Shown here: in pieces, positions 25,807-32,947 of the stretch | How the letters are laid out: each line of letters opens with the position of its first letter | Numbering within the stretch: the stretch's first letter is position 1 | NCBI GenBank assembly: GCA_964571235.1 | Contig: CAZNAI010000004.1 | Location: 496,001-560,000, forward strand | Length of the DNA stretch: 64,000 nucleotides | Reading direction: 5' to 3' | DNA from: JACRAV01 sp964571235 | GTDB taxonomy: Bacteria; Zixibacteria; MSB-5A5; GN15; FEB-12 | Notes under the pieces: model-generated | The model's database searches: none | What the model was told of the DNA's origin: nothing | What the model saw: only the letters and a program-made list of their open reading frames with translations | Program-made: the position numbers and the translations under genes

Positions 25807-26514
25807 TTAGTATCGAACAATCTTGGTCGGGATCGTGATGAGCAGGGTTTGGGGTTGACCCTTGATATCAACTCGAATCTGAAACCTAAAATTTGAAGTG
25901 TACGTTCCCGGTTCAAGTCCCGGTTTCGGGGAGACTTCAAGTTCAAGACTCTCTCCGATTGCGGCTTTTGGTTTTGTGATTCGTATTTCCGCAATGTCGG
26001 AGTGCGCGACGATGTCGCCCACAATTTCGGCCTGCGAAAAGTACGCATTCTTTATGATGGGGACCGTGACTTTTCTGGATGGCTGATTCGGGAGGAGGAA
26101 AACAGAAATTGGTTCGGGCTTCAGGCCGCCGTAGTATTGTCCGACCGTCGCCGAATAGGTCAACTGCAGGTAATGCTTGGATGAGTCGCGAAAATAAATG
26201 TCTACCTGCTTGGTCGTTCTCCCGTAAAAATCGCGCGTACTGAATTTCAAGACAACGCGGGCGGTGTCACCGGGGTTCAGGGACGAGTCGGACGGCCGAG
26301 CCAGCGAGCAGTCACAGGGAGCGATCACCGAGTCGATCATGACCTTGCTGGCCGAGCCATTGATCAATAAGTAGGTATGCGCAAGATCAAAGTCGATTCC
26401 GACTTCACCCCAATCCCAGTTCGGTTCCGGACAGTACAGCGTCTTTGGCGATTGGGCGAATGCCGAAACAGACAATACACAAGTCAGCGCAGTGGCGGCG
26501 ACGAGACTTCTCAC
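25807..26514 (-). CDS. DUF1573 domain protein, secreted
   Basis: 235 residues. Signal peptide MRSLVAATALTCVLSVSAFAQ. The mature part opens with the DUF1573 pattern: WDWGEVGIDFDLAHTYLLIN, then DSVIAPCDCSLARPSDSSLN with a Cys pair, then LNPGDTARVVLKFSTRDFYG. DUF1573 is an Ig-like (ASH/MSP-type) fold common in secreted proteins of FCB bacteria, and no enzymatic role is known. The second half has further beta strands. Start overlaps the upstream synthase stop by 4 bp (ATGA), so the two are translationally coupled. Confidence 0.85.
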   Translation of the reverse strand: MRSLVAATALTCVLSVSAFAQSPKTLYCPEPNWDWGEVGIDFDLAHTYLLINGSASKVMIDSVIAPCDCSLARPSDSSLNPGDTARVVLKFSTRDFYGRTTKQVDIYFRDSSKHYLQLTYSATVGQYYGGLKPEPISVFLLPNQPSRKVTVPIIKNAYFSQAEIVGDIVAHSDIAEIRITKPKAAIGESLELEVSPKPGLEPGTYTSNFRFQIRVDIKGQPQTLLITIPTKIVRY

Positions 26515-27503
26515 TTTTTGGCGACTCCCTCAAGTTCGGCGCCATATCCCTGTCGGCGCATCCAGTCGTCATTGTAGCATTTGCTCAGATACCGAATACC
26601 GGCGTCGGCAAAAATTCCAACGAGAATCGATCCTTCCGGCGCGGTTTTGGCAACCCGCTCCATAGCGCAGGCCACGCTCCCGGATGATCCGCCGCCGGAT
26701 ATGCCTTCGGCGCGGGCGATAGCGCGGGCGCGGTTGAACGAGTCTTCGTCGGAGACCGTTATCACTTCGTCGACGAACTGCGGATGAAGCGCTTTGGTTA
26801 TGACGTCGGACCCGATCCCTTCGACTTTATAGGTATGCCCTTCGATTTCCCGCCGTTCTTTTATAAAGGTCGCGAAGATTGATCCCTCGGGATCAACGGC
26901 GATATTTTTCACATTCGGATTGCGCTCTTTGAGATAGCGGGCGGTTCCGGAAAATGTTCCGCCGGTTCCGATGCCCGCTATGAAATGAGTAATTCCGCCG
27001 TCCGCATCATCCCAGATTTCCGGGCCGGTGCTGAGATAATGAGCCTGGACATTGTCCTGCGAGTCGTACTGGTCGACATCGAAATATCCGCGTTCTTTGG
27101 CGATCCGCCTTGCAACCATGTAGCATCCGGCGGGATCGTGATGGCCGGCCTCGGTTGGCGTGATGATGACTTCGGCGCCATAGGATTTGATCAAGTCGAC
27201 TTTTTCCTGGCTGGTTTTTTCGGGGGTTACCAGAATCGCTTTGAGGCCATGAACGCTGGCAACCATCGCCAACGCCGAACCGGTGTTGCCCGAGGTGTTG
27301 TCGATGACCGTGTCACCCGGTTTGACTTTTCCCTCAGCCAGAGCTTTGCGAATAATGTGGAGCACCATGCGATCTTTCACCGATCCGGTCGGATTCTGAA
27401 ACTCGAGTTTCACGTAGGCTTTGACCCTGGGAGTAATTCCAGTGCGAAGCCGGACGAGCGGTGTGTGTCCGACCAAATCCAAGATGCTCTCAAACGCTTT
27501 CAT
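26511..27503 (-). CDS. Cysteine synthase / cystathionine beta-synthase family enzyme (PLP)
   Basis: 330 residues, fold type II PLP enzyme. Visible are the PLP lysine in NPTGSVKDR (K43), the substrate loop TSGNTG, the phosphate-binding GTGGTFSGTARYL, and GISGGGSSGSV near the end. DQYDSQDNVQAHYLSTGPEIW is closer to cystathionine beta-synthase or OAS-TIM/CBS hybrids than to CysK. There are no C-terminal CBS (Bateman) domains. It makes cysteine from O-acetylserine (or phosphoserine) plus sulfide, or cystathionine from serine plus homocysteine, and sequence reading cannot decide. Operon with the DUF1573 gene. Confidence 0.88.
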   Translation of the reverse strand: MKAFESILDLVGHTPLVRLRTGITPRVKAYVKLEFQNPTGSVKDRMVLHIIRKALAEGKVKPGDTVIDNTSGNTGSALAMVASVHGLKAILVTPEKTSQEKVDLIKSYGAEVIITPTEAGHHDPAGCYMVARRIAKERGYFDVDQYDSQDNVQAHYLSTGPEIWDDADGGITHFIAGIGTGGTFSGTARYLKERNPNVKNIAVDPEGSIFATFIKERREIEGHTYKVEGIGSDVITKALHPQFVDEVITVSDEDSFNRARAIARAEGISGGGSSGSVACAMERVAKTAPEGSILVGIFADAGIRYLSKCYNDDWMRRQGYGAELEGVAKK

Positions 27504-27589
27504 AGTTTCCTTTGGTTATGCCGGCAAAGCTTATACAAACCAAGGTCTAAATTCAAGACTTTGTTTGCGCCAATTTTTCGGCGTTTTTG

Positions 27590-27618
27590 TTGACTGAGGC
27601 GGGGTCTGCTCGTATATC
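27590..27618 (+). promoter_or_regulatory. Promoter of the SPOR lipoprotein gene
   Basis: TTGACT 27590-27595, 17-bp spacer, TATATC 27613-27618. Lies in the 185-bp divergent gap. Predicted start near 27625, leader about 64 nt. Confidence 0.6.
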
Positions 27619-27688
27619 GCCGGGGTAGAGAATTGCCGGGAAGGTGGCTGGCCGTGGTTGTACGTAAGTAATTGTGATAGGAAAAGAT

Positions 27689-28369
27689 ATGATAGCGCCG
27701 AAAGTGCTCGTAGGATGGCTGGTGATTGGAGTCGTAATTGGCGGGTGCTCCGAGAAACAGAAGGATGCGGCCCGTCTTGAAGCGGCAATGAAAAACGGCG
27801 ACTCGGTTGTTGTCCCGGAGTACACGGGCCCGACGGACTCGGTTGTGCGCGGACAGTTCGATTCGGCCGTCGCTGAGATTTCCGCTCAGGCGGTGATGAT
27901 GACTTCCCAGCCGCAGGTCGATTCACAGAAAAGCTTAAGCTCGACCGACTCCTCGGAAAGTACATCTTATTCGGCAACGTCAGATACTGGGCTCGGCGAG
28001 TCGATGGCCGACTCGAACATGTCCCAATCTCTTGAGCCAATAATGGATGCCGGGGCAGTTCCACGGGAAGAAATGCCCAAGGCGAAAGTCGCGTCCCCTG
28101 CGGTCGCGACTCCTTCGGAGCCGGAAGGCACTGCGGGCGGTTTCGTGGTTCAGGTGGTAAGCACACCGGACGCGGCTGAGGCGGCCACGCTAGTTGCGAA
28201 GTTTAACAAGAGCGGGTACCGGGCGTTTTCAATGACGGTAGAGGTGGATGGCTCCACCTATCACCGGGTCCGGATTGGACGGTATGCCACGATAGCCGAA
28301 GCCGAGGCGGCGCTGGACGAACTACACCAGAAGTTCAAAGTGAGCGGCTTTGTGGCGACGGTGAAATAG
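27689..28369 (+). CDS. SPOR-domain lipoprotein
   Basis: 226 residues from ATG 27689. Lipoprotein signal MIAPKVLVGWLVIGVVIGGC with lipobox IGGC. Residues about 20-145 form a Ser/Thr/Ala/Glu-rich linker of low complexity. The last about 75 residues are a SPOR domain (FVVQVVSTPDAAEAATLVAK, GYRAFSMTV, HRVRIGRYATIAEAEAALD), which binds denuded septal peptidoglycan. Likely a periplasmic outer-membrane-anchored protein at division sites. Monocistronic, ends in a strong terminator. Confidence 0.88.
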   Translation: MIAPKVLVGWLVIGVVIGGCSEKQKDAARLEAAMKNGDSVVVPEYTGPTDSVVRGQFDSAVAEISAQAVMMTSQPQVDSQKSLSSTDSSESTSYSATSDTGLGESMADSNMSQSLEPIMDAGAVPREEMPKAKVASPAVATPSEPEGTAGGFVVQVVSTPDAAEAATLVAKFNKSGYRAFSMTVEVDGSTYHRVRIGRYATIAEAEAALDELHQKFKVSGFVATVK

Positions 28370-28390
28370 ATTGGCTGAGGACAAAACGAC

Positions 28391-28430
28391 AAACGCCGCT
28401 CGGCTGGACCGGGCGGCGTTTGATTTTTTG
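28391..28430 (+). terminator. Intrinsic terminator after the SPOR gene
   Basis: Stem AAACGCCGC (28391-28399) / GCGGCGTTT (28413-28421) extended by four inner pairs including one G-U, 5-nt loop, then T6 at 28424-28429. Confidence 0.88.
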
Positions 28431-28444
28431 GTCTCAGTCTTGAC

Positions 28445-28741
28445 TTAGGCCGTTACCGAGTGCAGTGCGCCGCGGACTTTGTCTTTTTCTTCCCGGACAA
28501 CTCGTCTGTAGAACGTGCATTCATGACAGCTAAGTGGTCGACCTTCGTTCTGGGCCAACTGACGGCACCCCGAATCGGGAACGAGCCAACAGGCTCGGCC
28601 GGCGGCGACCCCGCCGTTCTGGCCATCGTGCTTCATCGACTTGGTTACCGGGCACTGGCCGAGCAAAGGAACCATGACTCCGCCGGGTTCCCGTCCGCAG
28701 TTGCGAAATTCCCAACAGTTGAGGCGTCGCGGGTTCGGCAT
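28445..28741 (-). CDS. Two-CW domain cysteine-rich protein
   Basis: 98 residues. The start MPNPRRLNCWEFRNCGREPG and the central GGVAAGRACWLVPDSGC contain the paired Cys-Trp motifs of the 'two-CW' family, and a further pair CHECTFY lies near the end. Seven or more Cys suggest metal or cluster binding. Members often stand next to signalling genes in delta-proteobacteria-like and FCB genomes, with function unknown. It begins 2 bp after the upstream PEGA/TPR gene ends, so the two are co-transcribed. Confidence 0.8.
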   Translation of the reverse strand: MPNPRRLNCWEFRNCGREPGGVMVPLLGQCPVTKSMKHDGQNGGVAAGRACWLVPDSGCRQLAQNEGRPLSCHECTFYRRVVREEKDKVRGALHSVTA

Positions 28742-28743
28742 GA

Positions 28744-30810
28744 TTACTGGTTATCGACAACGCGAAGCACGGCGCCAAACTTGGGATTGGATTTCATGCT
28801 TTTCACTTGGCTGTCGTTGGCGACGCTCATGAAGTCGTTGTAGGATTCCTTTGCCTCTTTGATGTTGTCGGTAGCGAAATAACAGAGCATCAGGTACTCG
28901 TGAATGTCGGCGCTTTTCGGATCGAGTGAGCGGGCATCCTTAAGATGCTTGATCGCCTGTTTGGGATTACCCTGAGAGAACCGAGCAAGGCCAAGACCGT
29001 AGTATGCCTGTACATTTCGTCGGTCGAGAGTTATCAGTTGCTCATAGTCGGCAATCGCGGCGATCTGCTCGCCCCGGGCGAGATAAAGATTTCCGCGGCC
29101 GGCGAGGGCGGCGGTTGAGGTTTTGTCGGTGCGAATCGCTCCATTGTAGGCAATCAGGGCTTTTCCCATGTCGCCGGCGACACGATAAATTTCAGCGGCA
29201 CGGAGGTAATCCTCTGATGCTTCGGGATTACGTCCGGTTTTCGATTTCAAGTCCGCCAGCCCGGTGTAGGCGGCGGCGTAGCTTGGTCTGGCCCCGATTG
29301 CGGCGGCGAACTCGTTCTCGGCTGTGGTAAAGTCGTTTTGACCTACTGCCGCTAAGGCCGCCTCGTAATGTTGTTCCTCAACTGGTACCGAGGGCTTTGT
29401 TGCTGGGGTTTTCTGCGGCGTTAGTTGCACCGCCAGACTGGTGGTTTTTCCCGCTGAGAGATCAACAGTGCCTTTGACAGTCTTGTATCCGTCTTTGGCG
29501 ATTTCATAATCGTAGTGTCCCGGTTTGAGGCGGGCATAGGTGAGATTTCCTGCGCCGATCACCCGGCCATTGAGCGACAACGTCGCGCCCTCAATGTCTG
29601 CGTCGAGCAGAAGGCGGGCGTTAGAATCGCCACCAGCGGCGTCGCTATCAGTGTTTGAGTTCGCCCGGGGCGAACCGGTGCGAGGCTGAGCCGGTCGTTC
29701 CTGCGCGACCGCCGGAGACGGGGACTGGTTGGCCGGTTGTTCATAGACTGATTGTGTCAGCGGTTGTTTGGTCGGCTGGTTTTGCTGGGCATAAACGGGG
29801 GAGAGTTTCAGGGTCGTGATTTCGCCCGACACGATCGTAGCATAGTCGGCGCCAATGACGCCACCATTAACGATGCACTCTATTTTGTGGGAACCACTCT
29901 TGATCAGATCGCTGACAAAGAATCCCTGCCCGTTGGTTTTGAATGACTGACCAAGGTCGGCGATTCGAATGGTCGCGGACTGAGACAGCGGTTGACCGGA
30001 TTGATCAGTGACAAACCCCACTAGCCGACCTTTGCCGGAAATCGAGGGCGTCAAAGCCGAGCCGACGAAAAAGAGAAGGACTGCCGCGATGGGGGAGGCG
30101 AGCGCAATTACGAATTTCGGACTGAACCGCTTCTTGCGGAGCAAATAGGGGCGGTCATTGATGACGATTTCGTCCTGATCGTGGAGGTCATTTTGTCCCA
30201 CCACTTGTATCCAGTTGCGGTAGAACCAGGCCACTCCGCGGGTGCGCTTGGCCATGCGCGGGCGATTAGGATCGTGCGGCTCTGTCAAATTGGCGGCATC
30301 AACGTGGGGGTGCTGGTTGGTGTGACCGGGAGCGTCGACTTTTTTCAACAGGTCTCGCTTCTCACGGTCATTTAGGAATGACTTACTGTTGCCGTAGAGG
30401 TTTTTGGAGATCGATTCAACTTCTTTTTCCGACAAGCGGGAAATCCCGCTCTTGTCACCGGCATTGGTCGCAGGCGTTTCCGCGGCCGCGGCGACAGGAA
30501 TTGTATTCGGATGTTCGGCCGGTGGCGTGGTGCGCCGCCGATTCGCGGAGGGGGACTCAGCGTTCGGATTGGTCTGATGCGAGGTAATGCTGGCTTCGTC
30601 TTCGACATCCAGTTCGTGACGACGCGATTTACGTCCGGCGCCGCCGACTAATTCGCGCTCGTCGTCGTGAGCTTCGGTCACCTCAAAAGAGGCATCGTCT
30701 TCGTGTGCGCTCTTGCCCTCGGCGATCGCCGACAACTGGGCATTGCAAACCGGGCAACGGTCGCCACCGTCGACCACCAGTTCAGTTGTACAGTTTGGAC
30801 AGGTTCTCAA
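28744..30810 (-). CDS. Multidomain membrane protein: zinc ribbon, TM, carboxypeptidase-regulatory-like, PEGA, TPR
   Basis: 688 residues. Residues 1-25 hold a zinc ribbon (C4, C7, C19, C22: RTCPNCTTEL ... RCPVCNAQL). About 26-230 is charged, disordered and cytosolic. A membrane helix follows at about 232-252 (IALASPIAAVLLFFVGSAL). Outside is a carboxypeptidase-regulatory-like domain (GRLVGFVTDQSGQPLS), a Pro/Gln/Ser linker, and a PEGA domain at about 400-465 (ATLSLNGRVIGAGNLTYARL). At least four TPR repeats occupy about 475-680 (AAYTGLADLKSKTGRNPEAS, VQAYYGLGLARFSQGNPKQA). Probably an envelope scaffold. No enzyme domain seen. Confidence 0.85.
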   Translation of the reverse strand: MRTCPNCTTELVVDGGDRCPVCNAQLSAIAEGKSAHEDDASFEVTEAHDDERELVGGAGRKSRRHELDVEDEASITSHQTNPNAESPSANRRRTTPPAEHPNTIPVAAAAETPATNAGDKSGISRLSEKEVESISKNLYGNSKSFLNDREKRDLLKKVDAPGHTNQHPHVDAANLTEPHDPNRPRMAKRTRGVAWFYRNWIQVVGQNDLHDQDEIVINDRPYLLRKKRFSPKFVIALASPIAAVLLFFVGSALTPSISGKGRLVGFVTDQSGQPLSQSATIRIADLGQSFKTNGQGFFVSDLIKSGSHKIECIVNGGVIGADYATIVSGEITTLKLSPVYAQQNQPTKQPLTQSVYEQPANQSPSPAVAQERPAQPRTGSPRANSNTDSDAAGGDSNARLLLDADIEGATLSLNGRVIGAGNLTYARLKPGHYDYEIAKDGYKTVKGTVDLSAGKTTSLAVQLTPQKTPATKPSVPVEEQHYEAALAAVGQNDFTTAENEFAAAIGARPSYAAAYTGLADLKSKTGRNPEASEDYLRAAEIYRVAGDMGKALIAYNGAIRTDKTSTAALAGRGNLYLARGEQIAAIADYEQLITLDRRNVQAYYGLGLARFSQGNPKQAIKHLKDARSLDPKSADIHEYLMLCYFATDNIKEAKESYNDFMSVANDSQVKSMKSNPKFGAVLRVVDNQ

Positions 30811-30937
30811 GACCGTTCCCTCGCTTTCCGTGTCGTGTCAACCTTTTGTGGAGTTATCGGTTACCCTATGGATTTCTTTAAACGAAGCCGGCTACCAGTC
30901 GTCTTTGGATGGAGTGAATTTTCCTTGGGGAAATGGC

Positions 30938-30967
30938 TTGACAGTCTTTCCCGCGGACGGGTATATT
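30938..30967 (+). promoter_or_regulatory. Consensus-like promoter (TTGACA-18-TATATT)
   Basis: TTGACA 30938-30943 and TATATT 30962-30967. Predicted start near 30974, about 70 nt before the lipoprotein ATG at 31043. Confidence 0.75.
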
Positions 30968-31042
30968 GGCGGCTACTAATTACCCGCCTTGCGGTTAGAG
31001 TCGGGTCGGAGTGAAGGAGGAAGGGACTTGAAAGGCATACAT

Positions 31043-32485
31043 ATGCGTTCGATACTGTTGATTTTCGGTACAACTTTGCTGGCGGCGCTGTTGATCGGAT
31101 GCACCCAGAAAGACGATATTGTTACACCGGTGTCACAATCGGTTCTGGCCCTCAATCCGCAGAATCTGCCTACTCCGCCATCCGGGATGATTTACGAATT
31201 GTGGATTTCCAAAGAGACGGTACGAGGCACAGACTTTGACCCGGCACAGGCAATATCGTTGGGTCGCTTTTCGTACTTATCAAATGACAGTGTTCGGACT
31301 TTTCTCGATGCGGCCGGTTTGCCGCGCGACAGTGTGTTTAAGTTGTCGGGTGATTTTCAGACATTCCGTTCGGTCTTTGTCGGCTTGCACCGGACGGCCG
31401 ACGCGGTGGGGACTTTGCCCGGCGCAATTATGCTGATCGCCTACATACCGAGCTCGGCAGATATTCCGATCAGGATGGTGTTCCCGCAGGCGGATAGTCT
31501 GTGGCAGGCGACTTGCCGGTACAATCTTGAAGGGATATCGGATAACAACCGAGGCACCAATGATGCCCACGGTGTTTGGTTCAGCAGTTACCGGACGGCT
31601 AACTTCAGGTTTGATGACACTACCGAGATCGTTTTTGACTCAGCTACTCTGGACACTATTAGGCCTATCCTTTGTACGGGGACATTCGACACCTGCAATA
31701 TAGAATCGCTGAAGGCGGACTATCCATACTCCGTGAGCAATTATCGTGTAGAGACGAAGAGAGTTGTCTTCCCTAACGATTCACTCATTCTGGGTGTTGA
31801 TTCATTCATGCATACCGGCGTGAGGTTCGACCTCATCAAGAAGGCTGATTCCACCTATCCGTATGTCAGACGGAAGCTGAACTACTCAAGCGTTGCCACA
31901 ACTGCCCGCACATTAACACTCGACATTTTTTCGCAGGACGATTTTGGTCTGCCAATAGTCACCGAGTGGGGTTGGAAGTATGCTGGGTGGGCGCTGACGC
32001 CGCACATCGCGCCGAGCTCTCAGGTGGGAGGACTCACCCCACCGGCGTGGCCATACAAAACATTTGCAGGGACTTGGATTTCCGGAGGTGACGGCGCCTT
32101 GTTGCCGACTGGAACTTTTGCCGACATTAACGCCTCCGACGATGCTAATCCGTTTGCACTAAATAACTATCTGCCGCCGTTTCCGGGCGAGGACTTCCTC
32201 AATGCCGGTTCGCTTACCGACAGCCTGGGTTTGCCGAACGTGAATCTCATGCCCACTACAAGCGGAAACGTCGGATCGATTCTGGTAACGTTGGAGCCGG
32301 AAAACCGGCTGACGACCAAGACGAACTTCCCACTTATCGCTTTCGTGGGGAAGTTGCCGGCGGTCAAGACGGATACGCTTGGTCTTGTGCCGGTTGCGGT
32401 CCCCATGATAAACGGGACCTCGACATTGCTGGGTAACCAGGCATACAGTTTCCCGATCATCACGGTGGATGTAAAGAGATACTGA
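31043..32485 (+). CDS. Lipoprotein of unknown function
   Basis: 480 residues from ATG 31043. TTG 31028 has the better ribosome site (GGAGGAAGG), and five extra residues would still leave a lipoprotein signal. Signal RSILLIFGTTLLAALLIGC with lipobox LIGC. The mature part reads as beta-rich with little repetition. SGMIYELWISKETVRGTDF and ALGRFSYL-like strands suggest an anti-sigma-K/DOMON-like or Ig fold, but I do not recognise a family. No catalytic motif. Own promoter and terminator. Confidence 0.75.
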   Translation: MRSILLIFGTTLLAALLIGCTQKDDIVTPVSQSVLALNPQNLPTPPSGMIYELWISKETVRGTDFDPAQAISLGRFSYLSNDSVRTFLDAAGLPRDSVFKLSGDFQTFRSVFVGLHRTADAVGTLPGAIMLIAYIPSSADIPIRMVFPQADSLWQATCRYNLEGISDNNRGTNDAHGVWFSSYRTANFRFDDTTEIVFDSATLDTIRPILCTGTFDTCNIESLKADYPYSVSNYRVETKRVVFPNDSLILGVDSFMHTGVRFDLIKKADSTYPYVRRKLNYSSVATTARTLTLDIFSQDDFGLPIVTEWGWKYAGWALTPHIAPSSQVGGLTPPAWPYKTFAGTWISGGDGALLPTGTFADINASDDANPFALNNYLPPFPGEDFLNAGSLTDSLGLPNVNLMPTTSGNVGSILVTLEPENRLTTKTNFPLIAFVGKLPAVKTDTLGLVPVAVPMINGTSTLLGNQAYSFPIITVDVKRY

Positions 32486-32507
32486 TCTTTTCGATCTGGA
32501 GCAGATC

Positions 32508-32537
32508 AAAACGGCGGGTGAGAGCACCCGCCGTTTT
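32508..32537 (+). terminator. Intrinsic terminator after the lipoprotein gene
   Basis: Perfect 13-bp stem AAAACGGCGGGTG / CACCCGCCGTTTT with a 4-nt loop (AGAG), 22 bp after the stop codon. Symmetric, so it could work on both strands. Confidence 0.9.
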
Positions 32538-32685
32538 GCTTTGATAGAAGACAGCCGGCACGGCCAGGTCGGCCATCGACGCCGGTGAACAAATAACTGC
32601 CTAATTCTTGCAAGAAATCGGATCGGCGCAGAAATTGCGCATTTGGTGGAATGGTGGTCGATTTGTCCTTCGGGGCAAATAGCGA
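32538..32685. other. Palindrome-rich noncoding spacer upstream of the candidate leader RNA
   Basis: No credible gene. Contains the perfect 12-bp palindrome TTCTTGCAAGAA (32605-32616), a GCGCA / TGCGC hairpin (32626-32640) and an 8-bp hairpin ATTTGTCC / GGGCAAAT closed by a TTCG tetraloop (32661-32680). Confidence 0.5.
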
Positions 32686-32715
32686 TTGCGGGAAAGGGGG
32701 TTGGCACCATATACT
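32686..32715 (+). promoter_or_regulatory. Possible promoter of the structured leader / candidate RNA
   Basis: TTGCGG 32686-32691, 18-bp spacer, TATACT 32710-32715. Predicted start near 32722, 226 nt before the histidine kinase ATG. Confidence 0.55.
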
Positions 32716-32721
32716 AAAGCC

Positions 32722-32894
32722 AGATTCATGTGTCGGCATGGACGCAGAACCGGGCATGTCTGTTGCTGTTTACCCTCACAGACAGAGAAGATTTGCCCGT
32801 ATAGCAAACCAAGATATGGGAGTGGTGCGCGCTGGTACTCCAGCCACCTGACGATAGAGTCGGGCATCCCCCCTCCACCACTCCCTGTTTTTTT
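32722..32894 (+). ncRNA. Candidate structured leader or small RNA ending in a terminator
   Basis: About 170 nt with no credible reading frame. Hairpins in order: GTGTC / GACGC (32730-32745, one G-U), TGTCTGT / ACAGACA (32757-32763 and 32778-32784), then a 10-bp stem GGGAGTGGTG / CACCACTCCC (32818-32827 and 32876-32885) that encloses GCTGG / CCAGC (32831-32844) and GAC / GTC hairpins, followed by T7 (32888-32894). The stem plus T-run looks like an intrinsic terminator 50 bp before the histidine kinase gene. This could be a free-standing small RNA or a riboswitch/attenuator controlling the kinases. No known riboswitch core recognised. Confidence 0.45.
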
Positions 32895-32947
32895 CTATCG
32901 TCCTCTCGGGATATTTAGCAAAACGCAAATCAGCCGATAGACACGCT

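Noticed and set aside
27531..28166. A 211-codon minus-strand frame over the SPOR gene
   Set aside because: Ser/Pro/Arg-rich antisense of a low-complexity linker. The plus-strand SPOR gene has promoter, lipobox and terminator.
32698..32716. Sigma54 promoter at TTGGCAC
   Set aside because: The -24-like GG is present, but the -12 GC is not at the required spacing. A sigma70-type TTGCGG-18-TATACT fits better.
32686..32940. Possible small protein genes upstream of the first histidine kinase (both strands)
   Set aside because: No ribosome sites, odd Cys/Arg/Pro composition, and the DNA is explained by hairpins and a terminator.
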